Both the position numbers and the translations under genes were made by a program. 64,000 bases of DNA from NCBI RefSeq assembly GCF_007559335.1, contig NZ_VMBG01000002.1:798501-862500 (forward strand). The letters run 5' to 3'. Shown here one piece after another: positions 1 to 7,461 of the stretch (position 1 is its first letter; the number at the start of each line of letters is the position of its first letter). The notes beneath the pieces are model-generated. The model was given only the letters and a program-made list of their open reading frames with translations, was not told the origin of the DNA and ran no database searches. Source of the stretch: Rariglobus hedericola. Its GTDB lineage: Bacteria > Verrucomicrobiota > Verrucomicrobiia > Opitutales > Opitutaceae.

Positions 1-967
1 CGTAAAAGTTGCTTTGATCAACTGGGCCGGAAGGAAGCGTGGCGCCGAGGGGATTGCCCGGGAGGAAGGCGGCGGGAAGGCCGGAGTCGGGGCGGTTGTC
101 CTGCTTCACATAAGAACCGGAGAGGATCAGGCGCGTGGGTGTGCCGAGTCCGAAAGCGAACGACGGCGCGACGCCGGTGCTGGTGTTCTCGACGTAATCG
201 CGACCGGGGACGCCGCTGTCCTGCGCCATGAGATTGAGGCGGAAGGCGGTGCCGGGGACCGGGCTCTTATCGAGCGCGATGTTGGTGTCGATGGCGGCGC
301 GGCTTTGGGGATCACCGCCACCCTCGGACAATCCGTAGCTAAGGGCTGCGGTGGTGAAGTTTTGAAGCGAAGGGGATTTGGTCGCGAGATTGACGTAACC
401 CGAGCTGCCGCCGCGGCCGTTGTCGGCACCGGCGGGACCCTTGGCGATTTCAACCTGTTCGATGTTGAAGACATCGCGGCTGAAGGCGCCGGTGTCGCGC
501 GTGCCATCGACGAAAATGCTGCCGGAGGAGTCGAAGCCGCGCATGGTGAAGGTATCACCGGAGGCAACGTTGCCGTTTTCGCCGGCGGTGAAGGTGATGC
601 CGGGCGTGTTGCGCAAGACGTCGCTGAGGGTGGTGGCGCCCTGCTGGTTGAAGATTTCCTTGGGCACGACGACGACCGTCTGGGGGGTGTCCAGGAGGGG
701 TTGCGTGAACTTCGGTGAAGACAGTTTGGGGGCTGCGGTGGCCTCGACCGTGACGGCGGGGAGTTCGACCACGTCAGAAGGCTTGGTGTTCTTTTGCGCG
801 TCCGTGTTAGCGGGGGCCGGAGCGGCCTCTTGGGCGCCGAGTGAACCGATCATCATCAGCGGGGACATAAACGCCAGAGTCTTGGCGAATGAGCCAAAGC
901 CCATGGGGCAATCGCTGGCGGCAGTGGAAGGGAGATCGCGGGAAGAGGAAAAAGATGAGGGATTCAT
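1..967 (-). CDS. TonB-dependent siderophore-type receptor, N-terminal part (runs off the left edge)
   Basis: The minus strand reads continuously from an ATG at 967 to the window edge, so about 322 residues of the N-terminus are present and the barrel is cut off. The N-terminus is long and signal-like, with a hydrophobic stretch ending near LGAQEA. A plug domain follows, with the typical features LLDTPQTVVVVP, TTLSDVLRNTPGITF and a TMRGFDSSGSIFVDGTRDTG-like segment, then IEQVEIAKGPAG and the glycine turn GRGGSSGYVNL. These match the plug of FhuA/FecA-type siderophore receptors, which take up ferric chelates across the outer membrane using TonB energy. No TonB box was firmly identified. An inverted repeat sits in the predicted promoter just upstream, which suggests metal-dependent repression. 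Substrate unknown. The longer plus-strand reading frames here are antisense shadows. Confidence 0.85.
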   Translation of the reverse strand, partial: MNPSSFSSSRDLPSTAASDCPMGFGSFAKTLAFMSPLMMIGSLGAQEAAPAPANTDAQKNTKPSDVVELPAVTVEATAAPKLSSPKFTQPLLDTPQTVVVVPKEIFNQQGATTLSDVLRNTPGITFTAGENGNVASGDTFTMRGFDSSGSIFVDGTRDTGAFSRDVFNIEQVEIAKGPAGADNGRGGSSGYVNLATKSPSLQNFTTAALSYGLSEGGGDPQSRAAIDTNIALDKSPVPGTAFRLNLMAQDSGVPGRDYVENTSTGVAPSFAFGLGTPTRLILSGSYVKQDNRPDSGLPAAFLPGNPLGATLPSGPVDQSNFY

Positions 968-979
968 CGGATGGGCGCT

Positions 980-1008
980 GTTAATGAGACTCCATCTCAT
1001 GCTGGCAA
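980..1008 (-). promoter_or_regulatory. Predicted promoter of the TonB receptor with an overlapping inverted repeat
   Basis: On the minus strand a -35-like TTGCCA (1003-1008) and a -10-like ATTAAC (980-985) are separated by 17 bases. An inverted repeat, ATGAGA-N5-TCTCAT (984-1000), fills the spacer and touches the -10. The start codon lies at 967. An operator in the spacer of a TonB receptor promoter is the classic position for a Fur-family repressor, but the half-site does not match the enterobacterial Fur box, so the regulator is inferred only by position. Confidence 0.45.
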
Positions 1009-1165
1009 GCACTATTTAATACTAGGTCTCAATTTCATTAAGCTGAGTGATCGTGGGTAAATGGTGAATGATTCGTATCAAATTAAATGTTAATTGGTTA
1101 GATGTTATGACGGGGATTCGGTCTTGCCGGAGCTAGATGAGACGATCAAAGAAATTCCCTAAATT

Positions 1166-2521
1166 ATGGATGATTCGCAGCCCCTAAGTATTGAGCAGGT
1201 GCAAGCCGAAGCGCGTGCGATGATCCATGCGTCGTCTGCTGCGTGGATGTCTCAGGACGCGGCCCAGATCACCGCGGCGTTGCAAGCGTGTGAACAGGTG
1301 CTGAAAGCCATGCCTCCAGAGAAAACCGTCCCGGAGTCAGGAGCACCGGATCCCACTGATGTATTGGCGACTGAGCGCGCATTGGCGTGGTTGTGGCGCG
1401 GGCGTTTTTTAGTGGCGGCGGACAACCCCGATTTAGTGGTGAAGGGCCTGCAAAGTCTCGATCAAGCCATCGCGCGGCTCGTTCTGGCGGGCAATGCCGA
1501 GGAGTCGCTGTCCATTGCGTGGATGAATCGCGGGAGCGGGTTGTTCCGGCTGGGCTCGCACGAGGCGCTGGCGGAGGCCGTGCGTTGTTATGAAAAGGCG
1601 ATCGAGTTGTTGGAGCGCGCACCCGACAACGCACGCAACGCACTCGGTGCGGCGTTCATGAACCGCGGGGTGGGTTTGATGCACCTCGATCACGTGAAGG
1701 ACTCGCCGGAATCGATCGAGACGCGTCTGGCTGAGGCGGTGCGTTCTCTGGAACGTGCGGTCGAAGTGTTGCAACCGCTGGCGTCCACGCAGGTCGCCGC
1801 ACAACGCAACCTCGCCTCGACGTGGGCTAATCTCGGCATGTTGCACACACGGCGTAAAAACACCGAAGCTGCGGAGGTCGCACACCGACAGGCCGTGGAA
1901 TTATTCCGCCCCATCGCCGCGCAGACGGGATCGCCCGGTGCGTTTGAACTCGCGGCGCGTTTGTTTAATTACGGTCAGGCCAGTGGTGAAGGCGGTCATA
2001 CGATCGAGGCGCTGGCGGCGGGACGCGAAGCCATCGTGCTGGCCGACAGCGTGGATGCGGCGGACCTGCAAGCGGCGGAGCTGGCCTTGCGCGCACGTCA
2101 CGCGGTGTGTGTGGTGCTCGGCGGGCTGCTGGCGGCCGGACGTGTTCAGACGCAGGACCCGGATCGAGCGGCGCGTCTCGAAGAAGCGGGCGATCTGGTC
2201 GAGGACGGACTCGCGCAGTTGATGGCGCGAAGTGAAACCACCGTGGGCATGATGGCGGCGGGTGCACGGCTCTATGAGTTTGGCGCGTGGCTTTATCGCA
2301 CGCAGCAACCGCAGTTTCTTGGTGAGTTTTTGCTGGAGCATCTCGGCGACGATCCGGTTCGCACGCAGATCGCGGAGGCATCGGTGCAAGCGGCGCGTCA
2401 GGCACTCGTGCAGCGCAATTTTAACGACCCGAGCCACGGCGGCATGGAACGCGTGCTGGATGTTTTGCAGTCACTCAGCGAAGTCGAAGCGCGTGTGAAG
2501 GAACGCAAGGCCGTCGTCTGA
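1166..2521 (+). CDS. TPR-like repeat protein of unknown function
   Basis: A 451-residue protein with no signal peptide or membrane segment, so probably cytoplasmic. It is almost wholly helical and Ala/Glu/Arg-rich. Several stretches look like degenerate tetratricopeptide repeats, for example AVRCYEKAIELLERA, ANLGMLHTRRKNTEAAEVAH and LERAVEVLQPLA, suggesting a scaffold for protein-protein contacts. It is the first gene of a tight same-strand cluster: the FMN dehydrogenase starts 24 bases after its stop, followed by a COG0523 GTPase and a DUF481 protein. The ATG follows an AT-rich leader without a clear Shine-Dalgarno. I do not recognise a specific family; the TPR assignment rests on pattern only. 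Confidence 0.7.
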   Translation: MDDSQPLSIEQVQAEARAMIHASSAAWMSQDAAQITAALQACEQVLKAMPPEKTVPESGAPDPTDVLATERALAWLWRGRFLVAADNPDLVVKGLQSLDQAIARLVLAGNAEESLSIAWMNRGSGLFRLGSHEALAEAVRCYEKAIELLERAPDNARNALGAAFMNRGVGLMHLDHVKDSPESIETRLAEAVRSLERAVEVLQPLASTQVAAQRNLASTWANLGMLHTRRKNTEAAEVAHRQAVELFRPIAAQTGSPGAFELAARLFNYGQASGEGGHTIEALAAGREAIVLADSVDAADLQAAELALRARHAVCVVLGGLLAAGRVQTQDPDRAARLEEAGDLVEDGLAQLMARSETTVGMMAAGARLYEFGAWLYRTQQPQFLGEFLLEHLGDDPVRTQIAEASVQAARQALVQRNFNDPSHGGMERVLDVLQSLSEVEARVKERKAVV

Positions 2522-2545
2522 TCGACGCGGACACGACTCGTTTTT

Positions 2546-3631
2546 ATGCAACCGCTGCTGACAACCATTCCTGCCGATGTCGTGGCGGTGGCTGATTACG
2601 AAGCGCTCGCACGTGAGCGGATGACACCCGAAGCCTGGGCGTATATCTCCGGTGGCGGCGCCGATGAACTCACGTTGCGATGGAACCGCGAGGCGTTTGA
2701 TCGCATCCGTTTGCGGAGTCGCGTGCTGGGCGGATTCACCGGTGGCGGACACACGCGCCTCTCCCTGTTCGGGCGCACCTGCGAGCACCCGATCCTGCTT
2801 GCCCCAGTGGCGCTGCACACGCTGGTGCATCCGGACGGCGAACGTGCCACGGTGCTCGGCGCGGCGGCGACCCAGGCGACGATGATCGTAAGCACACAGG
2901 CAGGCGTGGCGTTGGAGGACGTGGCGCGCGGCGCCGAGGGCGCGCCGTTGTGGTTTCAACTTTATATCCAACCGGATCGCGCGTTTACCGAGGCCTTGGT
3001 GCGGCGGGCCGAAGCGGCCGGTTATGAGGCACTCGTCGTCACGGTGGATGCTCCGGTGAACGGCATGCGCAACCGTGAACAACGTGCGCAATTCCGTCAG
3101 CCGCCCGGAGTCGAGATGGTGAACCTGCGCGGCTGCCGCCCGGCGGAAATGCCCGCTGCGGGACTGTGTGGCGGACTCATGGCTCTCGCGCCGACGTGGA
3201 GTGATCTCGCCTGGCTGCGCTCGCTCACCCGGTTGCCGATCATTCTAAAAGGCATCATGGATGCCGGCGATGTCGCGCGTGCGATCGAGGCGGGTGTTGA
3301 TGGTATCGTGGTGTCTAATCACGGCGGTCGCACGCTGGACACGTTACCCGCGACCATCGAGGTGTTGCCGCTCATTGTCGATGCGGTCGGTGGACGGTTG
3401 CCGGTGTTGTTGGATAGCGGTGTGCGACGTGGCACCGATGTATTAAAAGCGATGGCCTTGGGCGCGACCGCGGTGCTCGTGGGGCGTCCGTATATTTACG
3501 GTCTCGCGGCGGCGGGTGCGCCGGGCGTCGCCCATGTGGTGCGTATTCTGCGCGCCGAGTTGGAAGTGGCGATGGCACTCACCGGTTGCGCGACACCGGC
3601 GGATATCGACCGGTCCGTCCTATGGGAGTGA
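2546..3631 (+). CDS. FMN-dependent alpha-hydroxy-acid dehydrogenase/oxidase
   Basis: 361 residues, the usual length of the lactate/glycolate oxidase family, covering the complete (beta/alpha)8 barrel. Visible signatures are YYxSGG-like [12 protein letters not shown] near the N-terminus, [28 protein letters not shown], the FMN-phosphate/lysine segment [21 protein letters not shown], the active-site motif SNHGGRTLD, and [18 protein letters not shown] with VGRPYIYGL. The family oxidises 2-hydroxyacids such as lactate, glycolate or mandelate to 2-oxoacids with FMN as cofactor. Substrate and electron acceptor cannot be told from sequence. It sits between a TPR-like protein and a COG0523 GTPase whose start codon lies inside its last codons, implying translational coupling. 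Pairing with a metal-chaperone GTPase is not usual for this family. Confidence 0.9.
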   Translation: MQPLLTTIPADVVAVADYEALARERMTPEAWAYISGGGADELTLRWNREAFDRIRLRSRVLGGFTGGGHTRLSLFGRTCEHPILLAPVALHTLVHPDGERATVLGAAATQATMIVSTQAGVALEDVARGAEGAPLWFQLYIQPDRAFTEALVRRAEAAGYEALVVTVDAPVNGMRNREQRAQFRQPPGVEMVNLRGCRPAEMPAAGLCGGLMALAPTWSDLAWLRSLTRLPIILKGIMDAGDVARAIEAGVDGIVVSNHGGRTLDTLPATIEVLPLIVDAVGGRLPVLLDSGVRRGTDVLKAMALGATAVLVGRPYIYGLAAAGAPGVAHVVRILRAELEVAMALTGCATPADIDRSVLWE

Positions 3632-4791
3632 ACACCCAACCGCCGGTCACGGTGTTGTGCGGGTTTCTTGGCGCGGGGAAAACCACGCTGCTCAACCACC
3701 TGTTGCGACAGGCCGAAGGCCGGCGTTGGGCCGCGGTGGTGAACGACGTGGCCGCGATCAATATCGATGCGGCGGTGGTGCGCGCGGGCGCGGAGACCGC
3801 CGCGACCCGTGACGTGGTCGAGCTCGGCAACGGCTGCGTGTGTTGCTCGTCAAAAGATGAACTGGCCGAGACCGTGGCGGAGCTCGCCGCATCGGGGAAC
3901 TACGAGCACATTCTCGTGGAAACGACCGGCGTGGCTGAGCCGCGCGGGATCGCTAATCTGTTCACGCGCAAGAATCCGTTTGGCCGGACGCTGGGCGAAT
4001 TCGCCACGCTCTCCGCGTTGGTGAGCGTGATCGACGCGGCGATGTTTCTTCGTGAGTGGGCGCGCTACCAAACGCGTGCGGTGGCGCGTGAGACGTTGGC
4101 CGGCGGCACGCGTCCGGTATTCGAGTTGATGCTGGAACAGGTGGAATGCGCCGACGTGATCCTGCTGAATAAATGCGATCTCGTGAGCGAGCAACAGGCC
4201 GTGCAAGTGGAGACGATTCTTCGCGGGTTGAATGCCCGCGCGGAACTGCTGCGGACGGAACAAGGGCAGGTCGCGAGTGAATTTTTGCTGGGTCGTGTGC
4301 GCTTTGACGCACTGGAAACTCCAGGTGCGGCGCGCTGGGTGCGGGCATTAAATGCGGTGGCGCCGGCGACGGGCGGTCTGGTCATGCGCCCGGTTGCGCC
4401 GAAGCAGCCCGCGCATGAAACGAAATACGGAATCACCTCGTTCGTGTATCAGGCGCGCCGACCCTTGGTGCGCGCGAAGTTTTATCAACTGATCGAGAGC
4501 GGGCTGCCGGGGATGTTGCGAGCGAAGGGATTTTTTTGGACCCGTGAGCAGCCGGACGAGATGGCGTTCCTCTCGGTGGCGGGCGGCGCGGTGCGCTACG
4601 ACACGCTTAATTATTGGTGGGCAGCGATGATCGAAAACGGCAAGGCGCGGCTCGAAGACCGGCCCGAGGCGATTCGCGCTTTGTGGGCCGAACCGCACGG
4701 CGACCGGCGGCAGGAACTGGTGTTTATCGGTGTGAATCTGGATGAAATCAAAATGCGCGCGGCGCTTGACGCATGCCTCGATGGGGCGTGA
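3622..4791 (+). CDS. COG0523 (CobW/ZigA/YciC-like) GTPase, putative metal chaperone
   Basis: I chose the ATG at 3622, which overlaps the stop of the previous gene by 10 bases; a longer frame begins at 3586. The 389-residue product has the G3E-family Walker A GFLGAGKT (residues 14-21), the metal-binding CVCC motif (72-75), TTGVAEP, and the guanine-specificity motif NKCD. The C-terminal CobW_C domain ends with [27 protein letters not shown], typical of the ZigA/YciC subgroup linked to zinc limitation in other bacteria. These GTPases deliver metal to client enzymes in the cytoplasm. It lacks the His-rich loop found in the second COG0523 protein of this window (46,396-47,850). Client unknown; the adjacent flavoenzyme is FMN-dependent and not an obvious metal client. 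Confidence 0.9.
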   Translation: MGVNTQPPVTVLCGFLGAGKTTLLNHLLRQAEGRRWAAVVNDVAAINIDAAVVRAGAETAATRDVVELGNGCVCCSSKDELAETVAELAASGNYEHILVETTGVAEPRGIANLFTRKNPFGRTLGEFATLSALVSVIDAAMFLREWARYQTRAVARETLAGGTRPVFELMLEQVECADVILLNKCDLVSEQQAVQVETILRGLNARAELLRTEQGQVASEFLLGRVRFDALETPGAARWVRALNAVAPATGGLVMRPVAPKQPAHETKYGITSFVYQARRPLVRAKFYQLIESGLPGMLRAKGFFWTREQPDEMAFLSVAGGAVRYDTLNYWWAAMIENGKARLEDRPEAIRALWAEPHGDRRQELVFIGVNLDEIKMRAALDACLDGA

Positions 4792-5874
4792 ATGGCGGCA
4801 GTGTTTTTTGTCCGCAGAAAAAATCTGAAACAATGCGCGGTCGGTCGCGTCAAAGTCCGCGTGCCGGTTGTTTTTAAAAAGCTGACGAGGGTCGCGAGCA
4901 TGATGCTGGCGATTGGTGTTTCCGCGCGTGCGCAAGGCGACGCGGAGGTGCTGCCGGTGCCCGATGTGCTGGTCTATCGCGATGGGGATCGCGTGCAGGG
5001 ACGACTGATCCGTCGCGAAGATGAGTTTCTGATTTTTAAGTCAGTTCGTTTTGGCGAATTACGCGTGTCGACCGCGGATGCCCGGATCGAGAATGCGGGG
5101 ACGACTGTGGTCGTAGCGGCGACGCCTGCGCCGGCCAAGGACGCGGTTGCGCCGGTGCCGCCGCTGGCGAGCAGTTCGCCGGATGAACTCACGAATTTAT
5201 TCCGCAATTTTTTTGGTCCGTGGCACGGCCGGTTCGCGCTGTCGTCGCAGGTGATCAGCGATACCAGCGACCGCGCGGACTTCATGACCGAAGCCCGGCT
5301 TAAACGTAAATGGACGAAGGACGAAGTCTCCGGCTCGATCCGCTACGATTACAGCAAGACCAATGACATCGTAACGACGGATATCATCAAGGGTAACGGG
5401 CTGTGGCGCCGCACGCTGCCCAAGCGTTTGTTCACCGTGTATCGTCCGGCCTATGAATGGAATCGCGCCTACAAGGACGACGGGGTAAATCGTGATTATA
5501 TCCTGCTACAGCAGGAAGTCGGTCTGGGCGTGAGAGCGGTGGATACGGAGAACTGGAAGGTGCGCGTGGGTGTGGCGGAAAATTTTTTCGACGCGTGGGA
5601 TACCTCGGCGGGCGGCCATACCAGTGCGCAGGTTGAATCGTTGTTTGCGGAGGCGGATCTCAAGTTGCCCTGGCGGATCATCGTCACGGAGCGCGCGGTT
5701 TATTACTACGCGATCAAAACCGGAAATGATGGTTTCGAGAACCAATTTGAGATTACCAAAAAACTTACCGACACGCTCAGTCTCGGTCTGCGCCACGAGG
5801 TGCGTTACAACGATCCTGATGTGCGTTCGCAGGATTACTCACTGCTGCGGTTTTTGATCGGCTTCGACTTCTAA
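4792..5874 (+). CDS. DUF481-type outer-membrane beta-barrel protein
   Basis: 360 residues. The ATG directly follows the stop of the COG0523 gene. The first 35 residues are basic and not signal-like, and the real start may be the GTG at 4861 or the ATG at 4900, because a signal peptide ending SARAQ lies at residues 37-48. A short N-terminal module (VLVYRDGDRVQGRLI) resembles the SH3-like region that precedes DUF481 in YdiY-type salt-induced proteins. After a Pro/Ala linker come alternating amphipathic strands (RADFMTEARLKRKWTK, EVSGSIRYDYSKTND, LSLGLRHEVRYND), ending in an aromatic LRFLIGFDF terminus as expected for outer-membrane assembly. Function of the family is unknown. It is the last gene of the operon and converges on a GNAT gene 23 bases away. 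Confidence 0.8.
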   Translation: MAAVFFVRRKNLKQCAVGRVKVRVPVVFKKLTRVASMMLAIGVSARAQGDAEVLPVPDVLVYRDGDRVQGRLIRREDEFLIFKSVRFGELRVSTADARIENAGTTVVVAATPAPAKDAVAPVPPLASSSPDELTNLFRNFFGPWHGRFALSSQVISDTSDRADFMTEARLKRKWTKDEVSGSIRYDYSKTNDIVTTDIIKGNGLWRRTLPKRLFTVYRPAYEWNRAYKDDGVNRDYILLQQEVGLGVRAVDTENWKVRVGVAENFFDAWDTSAGGHTSAQVESLFAEADLKLPWRIIVTERAVYYYAIKTGNDGFENQFEITKKLTDTLSLGLRHEVRYNDPDVRSQDYSLLRFLIGFDF

Positions 5875-5897
5875 GCGGTGCACGACCGCGTTCACAG

Positions 5898-6185
5898 TCA
5901 GGCCAATAAGTCGGCAAACTCAGTGTGGCGCTGGATAAACGTGGCGACGTAGGAGCAGGCGGGGACGACGCGGAAGTGATGCGCGCGAGCGTAGGCGAGG
6001 GCAGGGCGCACAAGTTGTTCGGCAACTCCGCGTCCGCGCAACTCGGGCGGGACGAAGGTGTGCGTGAAGATCATGCGCGTGCCGTCGAGCGTGTAGTCGG
6101 CGTGGGCGAGGTGTCCGTCGATCTCGGCGGCGAAGCGCGTATTCGCTTCGTCGTGGACCACGTTGACTGGCGAATGCGCGGACAT
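5898..6185 (-). CDS. Small GNAT-like N-acetyltransferase (YjdJ/PF14542 type)
   Basis: 95 residues from an ATG at 6185 that overlaps the TGA of the upstream WD40 gene by one base, so the two are translationally coupled; a longer start at 6197 is possible. The protein carries the hallmarks of the minimal GNAT family: FVPPELRGRGVAEQLV, which forms the acetyl-CoA pyrophosphate loop, then ALAYARAHHFRVVPACSYVATFI and a final RHTEF segment. The length equals the usual size of this family. Substrates of these small acetyltransferases are mostly unknown. Coupling with a WD40 protein suggests a shared role. Confidence 0.85.
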   Translation of the reverse strand: MSAHSPVNVVHDEANTRFAAEIDGHLAHADYTLDGTRMIFTHTFVPPELRGRGVAEQLVRPALAYARAHHFRVVPACSYVATFIQRHTEFADLLA

Positions 6186-7198
6186 CAGGCCTCGCACTTA
6201 AGGACGTAGACGACGCCCTTTTCGCTGCCGACGGCGAGGAATTGATCATCGGGCGACCAAGCCAGTTTCGTCGCGGGGACGGGCATCTTCACGGTGGCGC
6301 GAAGGGGCTTGGGACGCTCGGGGCTCCAGAGCTGCACGACGCCATCTTGCGACGCGGTGGCGAGGATGCCGTGCTTGTGCTGAAAGGCGACGGCGCAGAC
6401 GCGGGCTTCGTGCGGGAGCATGATGGGTTCGCGACCCTCGGGGCCGCCGCCGGTGCAGTCCCAGAGACAGGCGTCTTGTCCGCCACCGGTGGCGAGCCAG
6501 TGGGAATCTCGGTCGAAGGAGAGCTCCTTCACTTTGGATTCGTAGCCGCTCATATGGAACTCGTCGGTGGTGTCGGGGAGCCAGAGGTGGACGCTCGGGT
6601 CCTGGTTGCCGGAGACGAGCCAGCGGTTGTCGGGCGACCACACGAGCGCGTGAATACCGTTGGCGTAGGCAAATTCTTTTTGGGCGAAAAAATCATCCGC
6701 ATCCCAGAGGCAAACGCCGCCGAAATAGGCGGAGGCGAGACAACCGCCGGCGGGTTGCCAGGCGATCGCGCTGATGGTTTTGGGGGCGGGCTTGAAGGTG
6801 TGCTTCGTCGAACCATCGGCGTTGAGAAACGCGAGGTGACGTCCGGCGGCAGCGGCGAGAACTGAGGACGGACCAGACGAGGCGGGGCGCCAGGCGAGGT
6901 GTTCGATCCAAGAGCCGCCGACCTCGGCGGAGCCGGTGTGCTGGGCGGTGGAGGCGTCCCAGAATTTGACCTTCGCGTCCTGTCCGCCGGAGGCGAGGAG
7001 GAGTTGCGATGGATGCCAGGCGAGGCAGTTGGCGCCGTCGTCATGGCCGGGGAGATCGGTGCGCGCGCCGTCGGCGGTCGCGAAAAGAGAAAGCGGGCCG
7101 GAGGATGCGGCGGCGGCGAGGCGGGAGCCATCGGCCGACCAGCCGAGGTCGATCACGTAGTCTTCGAGCTGTGCGGCCCAGTGCTTGGTGAGTTGCAT
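6185..7198 (-). CDS. WD40-repeat beta-propeller protein
   Basis: 337 residues from the ATG at 7198; the same frame extends to 7651, but the extra sequence is Pro/Thr/Arg-rich and unlike a protein N-terminus. Seven to eight blades are recognisable by repeated Trp-Ser/His-Pro-Asp and terminal WD-like signatures: LAWHPSQLLLASGGQDAKV then FWD, LAWSPDDQFLAVG, LVWSPDNRWLVSGNQD, VAFQHKHGILATASQDG. There is no signal peptide, so it is probably a cytoplasmic scaffold. A good -10-like TATACT lies at 7241-7246 on the minus strand, but no convincing -35 was seen. It is followed by a one-base-overlapping GNAT gene. From memory, WD40-GNAT pairs occur near zinc-linked COG0523 GTPases elsewhere; a COG0523 gene lies 1.4 kb away here. 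Confidence 0.88.
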   Translation of the reverse strand: MQLTKHWAAQLEDYVIDLGWSADGSRLAAAASSGPLSLFATADGARTDLPGHDDGANCLAWHPSQLLLASGGQDAKVKFWDASTAQHTGSAEVGGSWIEHLAWRPASSGPSSVLAAAAGRHLAFLNADGSTKHTFKPAPKTISAIAWQPAGGCLASAYFGGVCLWDADDFFAQKEFAYANGIHALVWSPDNRWLVSGNQDPSVHLWLPDTTDEFHMSGYESKVKELSFDRDSHWLATGGGQDACLWDCTGGGPEGREPIMLPHEARVCAVAFQHKHGILATASQDGVVQLWSPERPKPLRATVKMPVPATKLAWSPDDQFLAVGSEKGVVYVLKCEA

Positions 7199-7461
7199 GA
7201 GAGGACAAGTGAGCGCGGCCAGGCGTTGCGCACAAGTGAAAGTATACGCGGCGTCACGTGCTTTTCGCACAGAAGCGCTCGGCAAGGTCCACTGCCTAGT
7301 GTGTTTGAGGTGAAAACCAGAAGAGGGAGTGGATTTTATTTCGCCATGGGAGAGGGACCGTCCTTCAATTTGCATATGGAAACCCCGACAGGCGCCGGCT
7401 CGGTTACGCTCTATCTGTTGAATGTCGCGCGGTGTGTTGTGCAGGCCTTGGTTTCGCGCGC

